A program made the translations under genes and the position numbers. Positions 13,326 to 21,136 of a stretch of 34,491 nt of DNA are shown piece after piece. Source of the DNA: Microbacterium sp. (lineage in GTDB: Bacteria; Actinomycetota; Actinomycetes; Actinomycetales; Microbacteriaceae); NCBI RefSeq assembly GCF_029263575.1, contig NZ_JAJUFV010000011.1, positions 1 through 34,491 of the forward strand, written 5' to 3'. The notes below the pieces were generated by a model that was not told the origin of the DNA, did not search any database, and saw only the letters and a program-made list of their open reading frames with translations. Positions within the stretch are counted from its first letter, which is position 1, and every line of letters starts with the position of its first letter.

Positions 13326-14054
13326 ATGACCCACGACCAGCCAGAACTGCATCGCCCCGACGGCTCGCCCCTGCGCATCCTCGCGGTGGACGACGAGCAG
13401 ATGCTCACCGATCTGCTGGCGATGGCGCTGCGCATGGAGGGCTGGGAGGTGCGCACCGCGTCATCGGGCCTGGAAGCGCTTCAGGTCGCGCACGAGTTCG
13501 AGCCGGACGCGCTCGTCCTCGACATCATGATGCCCGATCTTGACGGGATGAGCGTGCTGAAGCGGCTGCGAGAGTCCGGAAACCTCGTGCCGGTGCTGTT
13601 CCTCACTGCCAAAGACGGCGTCGGCGACCGCATCGCCGGCCTCACCGCGGGCGGCGACGACTACGTGACGAAGCCCTTCAGCCTGGAAGAGGTCATCGCC
13701 CGCCTTCGCGCCGTCATCCGGCGGACCGGCCTCGCCGCAACGGACGAGGGCCAGTCGATTCTCCGTGTGGGAGACCTCACGCTCAACGAAGACAGCCACG
13801 AGGTCGAGCGCGACGGGACCGAGATCGAACTCACCGCGACCGAGTTCGAGCTGCTGCGCTATCTCATGCGCAACGAGCGGCGTGTGCTCTCGAAGGCACA
13901 GATCCTCGATCGCGTCTGGAGTTACGACTTCGGCGGAAAGTCCTCGGTCGTCGAGCTCTACATCTCGTATCTGCGTAAGAAGCTCGATGCCGGTCGCACT
14001 CCCCTGCTGCACACCGTGCGCGGTGTCGGATACATGATCAAGGCCCCGCAATGA
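13326..14054 (+). CDS. OmpR-family response regulator
   Basis: The 242-residue product has a receiver domain (residues 16-130) with the acidic pair Asp22-Asp23, phosphoacceptor Asp66 in LVLDIMMPDLDG, and Lys116 in YVTKPF. A winged-helix DNA-binding domain follows (about 145-240; LTATEFELLRYLMRNERRVLSK, VVELYISYLRKKLD, HTVRGVGYMI). It is co-translated with the kinase that follows (ATGA overlap). It resembles actinobacterial regulators of the CutR/TcrA/MprA type, but I cannot name the signal. It follows the FadR-type regulator at 62 bp but has its own promoter. Confidence 0.94.
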   Translation: MTHDQPELHRPDGSPLRILAVDDEQMLTDLLAMALRMEGWEVRTASSGLEALQVAHEFEPDALVLDIMMPDLDGMSVLKRLRESGNLVPVLFLTAKDGVGDRIAGLTAGGDDYVTKPFSLEEVIARLRAVIRRTGLAATDEGQSILRVGDLTLNEDSHEVERDGTEIELTATEFELLRYLMRNERRVLSKAQILDRVWSYDFGGKSSVVELYISYLRKKLDAGRTPLLHTVRGVGYMIKAPQ

Positions 14055-15541
14055 CACAGGCGGGGATGAAGCACCACCCGCTGACCCTTCAGACGCGGCT
14101 CATGGCCGCCGTCATCGGTTTCGTGTCGCTCATCCTCATCATCGTTGCCGTCATCACCAGCGCAACTCTCGGCACATCGCTGGAAGGACGCCTGAACGAT
14201 CAGGTCAAAGCGAACGCCGAGCGCACCAGCTACCTCGTTGCGCAACAACAGCTCAGATCACCGGCGACCGGCGAGCCCGTCACCGCGCGCACCGCACTCG
14301 CCGGCGAGCGTTTCCAAGTCTCTGGTCTCCTGCTAGCCGTCTCTGTGCCTGAGGGAACCAGTGGGGTCGTCGCAACCCCCCGAGGCACGACCGATCTCAC
14401 CCACGAGCAATTGCGCATCCTGCGCGACGCTGTCGAGACGTCCAACCACGCGGTCGTCAGTCTGCCGGGCGTCGGATCCTTCACCGTCCTCGTCCACAAG
14501 AGCGAAGACTTCGTCACGGTCACCGGTCTCCCCCGCGACGAAGTGCAGAGCACGATGGCTCAGCTGCTCACCGTGATCACGCTCACCACGCTCGGAGGGC
14601 TCATCCTCCTCGCGCTCACCACCGCGGTCACGATCAGCGTGAGTCTGCGTCCGCTGCGCGCGGTCGCAGGAACAGCCATGCGGGTCGCGAATCAGCCACT
14701 GGATCGTGGCGAGGTGAGCATCACCGAGCGCGTGCCAGCGGCAGAAGCCGACCCGCGCACCGAGACCGGGCTCGTCGGTGCGTCGCTGAACAAGCTGCTC
14801 GATCACGTCAACAACTCTCTGGCCGCACGTCAGAGCAATGAAGAGCGGATGCGTCGCTTCGTCGCCGATGCCAGCCATGAGCTGCGCACGCCGCTGGCTT
14901 CGATTCGCGGATACTCCGAGCTGTCGCTGCGCGACCAGGAGCTTCCTGATACCGCGCAGACCGCATTGGAGCGAATCCAGGCCCAATCATTGCGGATGAC
15001 TCGGCTGGTCGAGGATCTGCTGCTGCTCGCCCGACTCGATGAGGGCCAAGAGCTCGTGCACGGTTCGGTCGATCTGACCCAGTTGGCGTTGGAAGGACTC
15101 GCCGATGCGCGACCGACGGCACCCGAGTACCGCTGGAGTGTCGATGTGTCGGAAGAGCCCACCATCGTGCTCGGAGACGCCGGCCGCCTGCACCAGGTCG
15201 TCGCGAATCTGCTCGCCAACGCCCGCACCCACACGCCCGCTGGTACCGAGATCACCTTGAGCGTCAGGCGCGAAGGCGACTGCGCCGTCATCCGTGTGCA
15301 TGACAACGGCCCCGGGATCGAACCCGATGTGCGCGATGAGCTCTTCGCGCGCTTCGCGCGCGGTGACAGCTCGCGCGCACGTCAAACCGGCGGAACCGGG
15401 CTCGGCCTCGCCATCGTCAAGGCGATCGTGGAGGGCCACAGCGGATCCATAGACGTGGAGAGCGAACCCGGCAGCACCACCTTCACCGTACGGCTTCCGT
15501 TGTGGCCGGCCCCCGAACAGGCGACCCAAGCGGCTGGGTAA
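14051..15541 (+). CDS. HisKA-type sensor histidine kinase
   Basis: The 496-residue membrane kinase has helix 1 (about residues 18-40), an extracytoplasmic sensor of roughly 130 residues without recognised motif, and helix 2 (172-195). HAMP follows (198-255), then HisKA with phosphoacceptor His276 in FVADASHELRTPLASIRGYSEL. The ATPase domain carries NLLANARTHTPAG (N box), HDNGPGI (G1) and GGTGLGLAIVKAI (G2). The start ATG overlaps the response regulator stop, so the two proteins are made together. No target operon is evident. Neighbouring convergent flavin genes may or may not be related. Confidence 0.94.
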   Translation: MTQAGMKHHPLTLQTRLMAAVIGFVSLILIIVAVITSATLGTSLEGRLNDQVKANAERTSYLVAQQQLRSPATGEPVTARTALAGERFQVSGLLLAVSVPEGTSGVVATPRGTTDLTHEQLRILRDAVETSNHAVVSLPGVGSFTVLVHKSEDFVTVTGLPRDEVQSTMAQLLTVITLTTLGGLILLALTTAVTISVSLRPLRAVAGTAMRVANQPLDRGEVSITERVPAAEADPRTETGLVGASLNKLLDHVNNSLAARQSNEERMRRFVADASHELRTPLASIRGYSELSLRDQELPDTAQTALERIQAQSLRMTRLVEDLLLLARLDEGQELVHGSVDLTQLALEGLADARPTAPEYRWSVDVSEEPTIVLGDAGRLHQVVANLLANARTHTPAGTEITLSVRREGDCAVIRVHDNGPGIEPDVRDELFARFARGDSSRARQTGGTGLGLAIVKAIVEGHSGSIDVESEPGSTTFTVRLPLWPAPEQATQAAG

Positions 15542-15561
15542 GCGCTGCCGTGCGCTGACGC

Positions 15562-17136
15562 TCAGTACCCGGCGAAGGCGTCGGTCGTGAGTGAGCGCGC
15601 CTTGTGCAGGGCTGGCGCGAGGTCAGCGATCAGTCGCGGTGGCCCCGAGATGAACGCATGGCGGGAAGCGAGGTCGGCGACAGCGCTCTCAAGGACCCGG
15701 GCATCCAGGCGCAGGCCCTCAGCCCACCGCCAATGCTCCGCGAGATCCGCCGGTGCATCCCGCGTGAACACGACCGTCGGAACGCCCGTCTCCTCCAGTT
15801 CGTCGCGGAACGCGAGCTCTGATGCCTCTGCAGCCACGTAGATCAGCACGACATCGCGCTGGGAGCCTTCGGCACGAAGCTGGCGCAGCTGCGAGACGAA
15901 CGGTGTGACGCCGATGCCCGCTGCGACCATGAGCACCGGGGCGTCACCGCGCGGTAACACGAAGTCTCCCCAGGTACCCGTGACAGCCAGCACCGCACCG
16001 GGCTCGGCAGCCGCGAGCGCACGCTTGTAGCTGGAGGGATGTTTCTGATCACCGTTCTTATAGGCGATCCGCAGCGTCGGAAGATCAGCCGGAGCAGACA
16101 CGATGCTGAACTCGCGGCGTGTGCCTCGTGCGTCCGGCCGATGGTGCGGAACGTCGAGTTCGAGGTACTGTCCGGGCAGGAACGAGAGCTTTCCTCGCGC
16201 CCGGAAGGTGAGCTCCTGCGCCGTCGGAGTGATGAACTCTCGCTTCTCGAGCGTCAGTCGCACTGAGCCCCGCACAGCAAAGGCGAAGGCCAGCAGGTTG
16301 CCGATCAGCAGTGCGCGCTCCTGGCCAAGCGTGAACAGCCCACCGACCATGATCGGCCAGCCGGCCAGCACGCCGACCAGCGCGGCGACAGAGAACTGCT
16401 GCCAGCGTCGTGGCGGGCTCGTCAGAGGCTCGGACACCATGAAGGCGCCAAGGAAGAGGAACGGCGTCTGCAGCACGGCAAACGAGATCGCCGCCGTCAC
16501 ATCGAAGGCGATCTCGAACTGCTGGGCTTGAACCGCCTGGCGGACGACGGCCGTTCCGATCGCGATCAGCACGAACACCAGCACGACGCGCACCTTCTCC
16601 GTGCGCCACAGCACGATGAGCCCGAGCACCGCGACGGGAATCGCCATCGATCCTGTGCCGATCCACCACGATGACGAGGTGCCGAGCCGCTCGAAAGCAC
16701 CGAAGGATCCGACGACCGATACAATGGCTGCACCGAAGGCGGCCGGGTTCACAATGTGCCGACCGCGCCAGACGATGAGGTACTTCGAGATGCTTGCCAG
16801 GGCGCCCGCGAGCGCGAGCCCGGCCAGCGCAGCAGGAGCCAACCCCGGTCGCATCACGAACAGCAGGATCAGCGCGGTGACGAGAGACGATTCCACACGC
16901 CAGGGCAGATGCAGCAGGCGCTGAACACCGGCGTCGACCAGGGAGATGACCACGGCCAGCACGGCGAACGACGCGAGGATCTCGAGCGGCGACGGCGAGA
17001 CGATGACGCCGAACATCGACAGGATGAGGGCGATCAGCGCCAACGCCACGAGCGAGAAGAGCACCAGCCGGTACATCGAGATCGTGCCGAGAACAGCGAG
17101 CACGCGCGAGCGCATGGCGGCGAACGAGAACATCAC
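15562..17136 (-). CDS. NqrB/RnfD-like membrane domain fused to an FAD/NAD(P)H reductase
   Basis: The 524-residue protein has about nine helices in residues 15-300, with NqrB/RnfD-family stretches SKYLIVWRGRHIVNPAAFGA and FMVSEPLTSPPRRW. The SGAT-type covalent FMN site of NqrB/RnfD is not seen. From about residue 303 comes a ferredoxin reductase-like module: RREFS (340-344, FAD), GTWGDFVLP, AAGIGVTPF (about 405-413, nucleotide) and FISGPPRLI (about 495). Electrons would pass from cytosolic NAD(P)H through FAD into the membrane. The start is GTG 17136 or ATG 17133, with GAAGAG upstream. The order FMN-binding lipoprotein, ApbE, this protein fits the flavin-based extracytosolic electron transfer systems described in many bacteria. 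The acceptor is unknown. Confidence 0.87.
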   Translation of the reverse strand: MMFSFAAMRSRVLAVLGTISMYRLVLFSLVALALIALILSMFGVIVSPSPLEILASFAVLAVVISLVDAGVQRLLHLPWRVESSLVTALILLFVMRPGLAPAALAGLALAGALASISKYLIVWRGRHIVNPAAFGAAIVSVVGSFGAFERLGTSSSWWIGTGSMAIPVAVLGLIVLWRTEKVRVVLVFVLIAIGTAVVRQAVQAQQFEIAFDVTAAISFAVLQTPFLFLGAFMVSEPLTSPPRRWQQFSVAALVGVLAGWPIMVGGLFTLGQERALLIGNLLAFAFAVRGSVRLTLEKREFITPTAQELTFRARGKLSFLPGQYLELDVPHHRPDARGTRREFSIVSAPADLPTLRIAYKNGDQKHPSSYKRALAAAEPGAVLAVTGTWGDFVLPRGDAPVLMVAAGIGVTPFVSQLRQLRAEGSQRDVVLIYVAAEASELAFRDELEETGVPTVVFTRDAPADLAEHWRWAEGLRLDARVLESAVADLASRHAFISGPPRLIADLAPALHKARSLTTDAFAGY

Positions 17137-17151
17137 AGAGACAACTCTTCC

Positions 17152-18018
17152 CTATCCGCGAGAGGCCGGGGCCGTGAACAGCTCGAACGGACAGTTTTCC
17201 GATCGCTGCGCGCGCCCGTCAGTGCTCATCCGCACCCATTCGACGCCCCAGCGGTGTGCGAGCTCGACGCCACCGTCGAAGAACAGCGCGGTGGCCGCGG
17301 CATCCGCCAACATGGCCGTGGGCGCAAGCGCCCACGTCGCCGCCCACGTCCTCACCGGGGCGCCCGTGCGCGCATCGAGCACGTGATGGATGCCGTCGCC
17401 CCACACGCGTCGGTTGATCGCAGAGGCGCACAGCGCCTGATCCACGACAGTCGCCACGCCGATCGCTCGGCTCGGGTCGAACGGATGCTCCAGCGCGATG
17501 CGCGCCTCCCCGCCACGCACGGCGATATCGCCACCGGCGTCGACCGTCACGTCTGCGGCGACAGCACCCAGCTCTGCGAGCACCAGATCGACCAGTCGCC
17601 CTTTGCCGAGCGCTCCGACATCGATCATCGCCGGGGATGTCAGTGTCAGCTGTTCATCCGTCCAGGTTGCGACCTCGGCCCAGTCACGAGGAGCGGGCCG
17701 CGCGGCACCGACGACGAAGGAATAGTCGGCGTCGTAGCCGAGTGCGGTGAGGCTCTCCCCCACCAGCGGATTGACCGCACCGTCGGTGGCTGCGTCGACC
17801 TCTCGATACGCGGCGAGCATCGGCGCAGCATCCGTGGAGCGAAGCGTCCCGCCCGATCGCGCCAGGCGCGACACGTCCGAATCGGCACGGAAGCGTGACC
17901 AGGTGCGGTCGAAATCGTCGATCACGTCGCCGATTCGCGCACGCGTGTGCGTGTCGAGGGGCCGTGCTGTCTCGATCTCCCAGCGTGTGCCGATCGCGTC
18001 GAAGGGCCACAGCGCCAT
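17152..18018 (-). CDS. apbE: FAD:protein FMN transferase, ApbE family
   Basis: ApbE attaches FMN from FAD to Thr or Ser of target proteins by a phosphodiester link. The 288-residue product shows the family pattern: GTRWEIE at the start, FRADSDVSRL (about 43-52), NPLVGESLTALGYD, MIDVGALGKGRLVDLV, DAGGDIAVRGG, HHVLDARTGAPV, and the Mg-binding region TAMLADAAATALFF near the end. There is no N-terminal signal peptide or lipobox (it starts MALWPFDAIG), which is unusual if flavinylation takes place outside the membrane. ATG 18018 lies 5 nt after the stop of the FMN-binding lipoprotein gene, and its own stop is 15 nt before the reductase gene. The most likely substrate is the adjacent lipoprotein. 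Confidence 0.92.
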   Translation of the reverse strand: MALWPFDAIGTRWEIETARPLDTHTRARIGDVIDDFDRTWSRFRADSDVSRLARSGGTLRSTDAAPMLAAYREVDAATDGAVNPLVGESLTALGYDADYSFVVGAARPAPRDWAEVATWTDEQLTLTSPAMIDVGALGKGRLVDLVLAELGAVAADVTVDAGGDIAVRGGEARIALEHPFDPSRAIGVATVVDQALCASAINRRVWGDGIHHVLDARTGAPVRTWAATWALAPTAMLADAAATALFFDGGVELAHRWGVEWVRMSTDGRAQRSENCPFELFTAPASRG

Positions 18019-18023
18019 CGCGA

Positions 18024-18449
18024 CTACTTCGCCGCCTGCGATTTGATGTCTTCGACCGCGGCGTTGAATCCGCCGCTGGTCAGCGACGAACCGGCGACAC
18101 GGCTCACATCGAGATCATCGATGGCGACACCGACGACCTCCTCGGCAATGCCGCTGATGAAAGCACCCTGGTACTGTTCGGTCTCCGGCGCCTGCGGGTC
18201 ACCCTCGACAGTGACCTCGCTCACGACACCGGCTTCGAGCGTGACGGTCACCGAAATCTGCTCGACGGTCTCGGGCGTCTGGTACGAGCCATCGGCCGTG
18301 TACGTGCCGTCGTTGTACCCATCGACCGCAGCAGTGTCGCCTTCAGCGTCGGCGGCTCCAGAACACCCTGCCAGCACAAGAGCGCCGGCGAGGCCCGCAA
18401 GCGCGGCCCCTTTGCGGACAGGAGACGAAGCGGTCGCGCTGCTGATCAT
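18024..18449 (-). CDS. FMN-binding domain lipoprotein
   Basis: The 141-residue product begins with a lipoprotein signal (hydrophobic run then LAGC, Cys29). A short Ala/Asp/Gly linker leads into an FMN_bind domain (about residues 44-138): DGTYTADGSYQTP, VSVTVTLEAGVVSEVTVEGD-like strands, and the C-terminal helix GGFNAAVEDIKSQA. The flavin acceptor motif, usually DxxSGAT with a Thr, appears as AGSS (residues 119-122) followed by LTS. If flavinylated, Ser122 would take the place of Thr. The protein should sit on the outer face of the membrane and carry electrons outward. The first gene of the operon, it has a leaderless promoter. Confidence 0.86.
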   Translation of the reverse strand: MISSATASSPVRKGAALAGLAGALVLAGCSGAADAEGDTAAVDGYNDGTYTADGSYQTPETVEQISVTVTLEAGVVSEVTVEGDPQAPETEQYQGAFISGIAEEVVGVAIDDLDVSRVAGSSLTSGGFNAAVEDIKSQAAK

Positions 18450-18455
18450 GCTGCG

Positions 18456-18461
18456 AGAGTA
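18456..18461 (-). promoter_or_regulatory. Leaderless -10 (TACTCT) of the flavin operon
   Basis: On the minus strand TACTCT ends 6 nt before ATG 18449, with no Shine-Dalgarno sequence. Confidence 0.6.
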
Positions 18462-18514
18462 GAACGGGCCCCTATGCGGACGCTGAGATCACTACCCGGC
18501 GTCGAGCCGTACGC

Positions 18515-19549
18515 CTACGCGTCGCCGCCGAACATGCTGGTGACGGAGCCGTCTTCGAAGACCTCACGGATCGCTCGGGCCAGCAGTGGCGCGATAGGAA
18601 GGATCGTGAGCCCATCCCAACGGCGCGACTCGGTCAACGGGATCGTGTCAGTGACGACGACTTCGTCGATCGCCTCGTCTTGCAGCCGCTCGTTGGCCGG
18701 GTCGCTGAAGATCGCATGCGTCGCCGCGACGATGACGCGGTGTGCGCCGTTCGCTTTGAGCGCCTGCGCCGCTTTCACGATGGTCCCGCCCGTGTCGATC
18801 ATGTCGTCGACGAGCAGACAGGTGCGACCCTCCACCGCGCCGACGATCTCGTGCACCGAGACCTGGTTGGCGACCTTCGGGTCACGGCGCTTGTGGATGA
18901 TCGCCAGCGGTGCGCCGAGGCTATCTGACCAGGTGTCGGCGACGCGCACACGCCCCATGTCTGGGGAAACGACCGTCAAGATCTCGCGATCGGCAGCGCT
19001 CAGCGTGCGCTCGAAGTAGTCCAGCAGCACGGGCTTGGCGAACAGATGATCGACCGGACCATCGAAGAAGCCCTGGATCTGCGCGGCGTGCAGATCGACG
19101 CTCATGTCGGGGTCGGCGCCAGCGGTCTTGAGCAGGTCCGCGACCAGACGGGCGCTGATCGGCTCACGACCGCGGCCCTTCTTGTCTTGGCGCGAGTACG
19201 GGTAGTAGGGAGCGACGACGGTGATGCGCTTGGCCGATGCGCGCTTGGCGGCATCGATCATGATGAGCGTCTCTATCAGCCATTCGTTGACGGGCTCGCC
19301 GAAGGTCTGAACCAAGAAGAGGTCACAGCCGCGGATCGATACCTCGAAGCGCGAGTAGATCTCACCGGAGGCGAAGGTGCGGTGCTCGGTCGGGGCGATC
19401 TCGGTGCCGAGGCCCGCTGCGACGGCGGCGGTCAGCTCGGGGTGCGAGCGGCCGCCCGCGACGACGAGTCGCTTCTTCGTCTTGGCGATGATCCCCGGGG
19501 CTACGCCGTTTTCACGATCCAACTCAGTCGTCTTCTTCTTGCGCCCCAT
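18515..19549 (-). CDS. prs: Ribose-phosphate pyrophosphokinase
   Basis: PRPP synthetase transfers pyrophosphate from ATP to ribose 5-phosphate, supplying nucleotide, His and Trp synthesis. The 344-residue product shows FASGEIYSRFEVSIRG, VVAPYYPYSRQDKKG (ATP loop), SVDLHAAQIQGFF, VVSPDMGRVRVADTWS, and the PRPP loop VDDMIDTGGTI. It is somewhat longer than the usual 310-325 residues because of a basic N-terminal stretch (GRKKKTTELDRENG). The ORF track start at 19630 runs into glmU. ATG 19549 is 8 nt after the glmU stop, with AAGGCAGG upstream. Co-transcription with tRNA-Gln and glmU is likely. Confidence 0.96.
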   Translation of the reverse strand: MGRKKKTTELDRENGVAPGIIAKTKKRLVVAGGRSHPELTAAVAAGLGTEIAPTEHRTFASGEIYSRFEVSIRGCDLFLVQTFGEPVNEWLIETLIMIDAAKRASAKRITVVAPYYPYSRQDKKGRGREPISARLVADLLKTAGADPDMSVDLHAAQIQGFFDGPVDHLFAKPVLLDYFERTLSAADREILTVVSPDMGRVRVADTWSDSLGAPLAIIHKRRDPKVANQVSVHEIVGAVEGRTCLLVDDMIDTGGTIVKAAQALKANGAHRVIVAATHAIFSDPANERLQDEAIDEVVVTDTIPLTESRRWDGLTILPIAPLLARAIREVFEDGSVTSMFGGDA

Positions 19550-19557
19550 GACCTGCC

Positions 19558-20988
19558 TTACTCTGTGGCTCTGCCGGCCCGGGACGCCGCCTCTGCGGCG
19601 CCGGTTCCGGCCCGGTTCTTCTCGACCCACCCCTCAACATTTCGCTGAGGGGCGACGCTCAAGGCCAGGGCACCAGCGGGGATGTCTTTTCTGACCACCG
19701 CTCCCGCTCCGGTCTTCGCTCCGTCTCCGATTCTAACCGGCGCCACGAACACGTTGTGCGACCCGGTGTGAACCTCGTCACCGATCTCGGTGCGGTGCTT
19801 GACGAGGTCATCGTAGTTAGCCGTGATGGCTCCGGCGCCGATGTTGGCCCTCTCGCCGATCGTGGTGTCGCCGATGTACGACAGGTGCGGCACCTTGCTG
19901 CCCGCGCCGATCTGCGAGTTCTTCGTCTCGACGAACGTGCCGATCTTGCCACCGTCGGCGAGGACGGTGCCCGGGCGGATGTAGGCGAACGGTCCGACGT
20001 TCGTCTTTGTTCCGATCACGGCGAGGGTCGCGTCGGTGCGGCGGATGACCGCGTCTTCGCCGACCTCGCAGTCAACGAGCGAGGTGTCGGGACCGATCTG
20101 CGCGCCGGCAGCGACCACGGTCGCTCCCGCGATGTAGGTGTTGGGAAAGAGCGTGACATCGGGCGCCAGCTTGGCGTCGTCATCGATCCAGGTCGTCGCC
20201 GGATCGATGATCGTCACGCCCTCAAGCTGCCAGCGACGCACGATGCGCGCGTTGAGCAGCCTGCCCACCTCAGCCAGTTGGGCACGATCATTGACGCCGA
20301 ACGTCACCGTGACATCCTTGACGACGGATGCCGCGACCTTCTGACCAGCCCGGCGCAGCAACGCGGGGACGTCAGTGAGATACTTTTCGCCCTGCGCGTT
20401 GTCGACCCCGATTGTCGGCAGGTGCTCGCGCAGCGCAGACGCACGGAACACATACATGCCGGCATTGATCTCGGCAACCGCGGCTTCGTCTGCCGTGGCA
20501 TCCTTCTGCTCGACGATGCGGTCGACGTCGCCCTCAGCATCGCGAATCACGCGGCCGTACCCGGCCGGTTCGTCGACGACCGCCGTCATCAGGGTTGCCG
20601 CAGCGTCGGCTGCGCGGTGCTCGGCGATGAATGTCGCGAGCGTCTCAGCATCCGCCAGCGGGCAGTCTCCCGAGAGAACGAGCACGTCGCCGTCGAAATC
20701 GGGGATCGCATCGATCGCGACCTCGACGGCGCGCCCCGTGCCGGGCACGTCATCCTGATCGACGATCGTCGCGTCGGGGTACTGCTTCGCAAGCACATCG
20801 ACGACCCGGTCACGGTCGTGCCGCACGACGACTTCGATGTGCTCGGCACCCAGACGGGATGCCGCGGTGAGAACGTGCCCGACAAGCGGGCGTCCGCTGA
20901 TCGGATGCAGCACCTTCGGCAGTCGCGATTTCATGCGCGTGCCCTGGCCAGCGGCAAGAACGATGATCGCCAGCTTGTTCTCGGTCAT
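19558..20988 (-). CDS. glmU: Bifunctional UDP-GlcNAc pyrophosphorylase/GlcN-1-P acetyltransferase
   Basis: GlmU acetylates glucosamine 1-phosphate and then uridylates it to UDP-GlcNAc, the precursor of peptidoglycan. The 476-residue protein has an N-terminal nucleotidyltransferase (LAAGQGTRMKSRLPK at 11-25, LSGDCPLAD, NAQGEKYLTD) and a C-terminal left-handed beta-helix with hexapeptide repeats. The acetyltransferase residues lie in the later repeats (VGPFAYIRPGTVL, KVPHLSYIGDTTIGERANIGAGAITANYDDL, GSHNVFVAPV). The ATG is one nucleotide after the 3' end of tRNA-Gln, and no usable ribosome binding site lies before it, so translation probably follows tRNA processing. prs follows 8 nt after the stop. 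Confidence 0.96.
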   Translation of the reverse strand: MTENKLAIIVLAAGQGTRMKSRLPKVLHPISGRPLVGHVLTAASRLGAEHIEVVVRHDRDRVVDVLAKQYPDATIVDQDDVPGTGRAVEVAIDAIPDFDGDVLVLSGDCPLADAETLATFIAEHRAADAAATLMTAVVDEPAGYGRVIRDAEGDVDRIVEQKDATADEAAVAEINAGMYVFRASALREHLPTIGVDNAQGEKYLTDVPALLRRAGQKVAASVVKDVTVTFGVNDRAQLAEVGRLLNARIVRRWQLEGVTIIDPATTWIDDDAKLAPDVTLFPNTYIAGATVVAAGAQIGPDTSLVDCEVGEDAVIRRTDATLAVIGTKTNVGPFAYIRPGTVLADGGKIGTFVETKNSQIGAGSKVPHLSYIGDTTIGERANIGAGAITANYDDLVKHRTEIGDEVHTGSHNVFVAPVRIGDGAKTGAGAVVRKDIPAGALALSVAPQRNVEGWVEKNRAGTGAAEAASRAGRATE

Positions 20989-20989
20989 G

Positions 20990-21061
20990 CTCCGCCGCCA
21001 GGACTCGAACCTGGACTTAACAGCTCCAAAGGCTGTCGTGCTGCCATTACACTACGGCGGA
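20990..21061 (-). tRNA. tRNA-Gln (anticodon UUG)
   Basis: The 72-nt gene folds as a full cloverleaf. The acceptor stem is TCCGCCG/CGGCGGA with the U1-A72 pair usual for tRNA-Gln and discriminator G. The D arm is GTGTAATGGCAGCAC. The anticodon stem is ACAGC/GCTGT with loop CTTTGGA (anticodon TTG). The T arm is CCAGG-TTCGAGT-CCTGG. CCA is not encoded. The next base is C, followed at once by the glmU ATG. Confidence 0.96.
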
Positions 21062-21070
21062 CCGTGGCCG

Positions 21071-21076
21071 ACCATA
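21071..21076 (-). promoter_or_regulatory. Putative -10 (TATGGT) of tRNA-Gln/glmU/prs
   Basis: TATGGT on the minus strand would start transcription about 3 nt before the tRNA. It lies in the loop of a 7-bp inverted repeat (21062-21068 and 21079-21085). Confidence 0.5.
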
Positions 21077-21136
21077 CAGCCACGGATCAATTCTGCCATG
21101 CCCGAGGGAGAGGTCACTGACCGGTGGACGCCGGAG

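Noticed and set aside
15534-15572. Terminator between the HisKA kinase and the reductase gene
   Set aside because: Only a 5-bp GGGTA/TACCC pairing and a weak inner stem; too little to call.
18498-18515. Terminator after prs
   Set aside because: A 5-bp GGCGT/ACGCC stem with an 8-nt loop is not convincing.
16756-19019. Two long + strand ORFs (16756-17898 and 17895-19019)
   Set aside because: Both lie opposite the flavin operon and prs, which carry clear family motifs.
19756-21120. Long + strand ORF of 454 aa
   Set aside because: Antisense to glmU and running through the tRNA; the glmU frame has full motifs.
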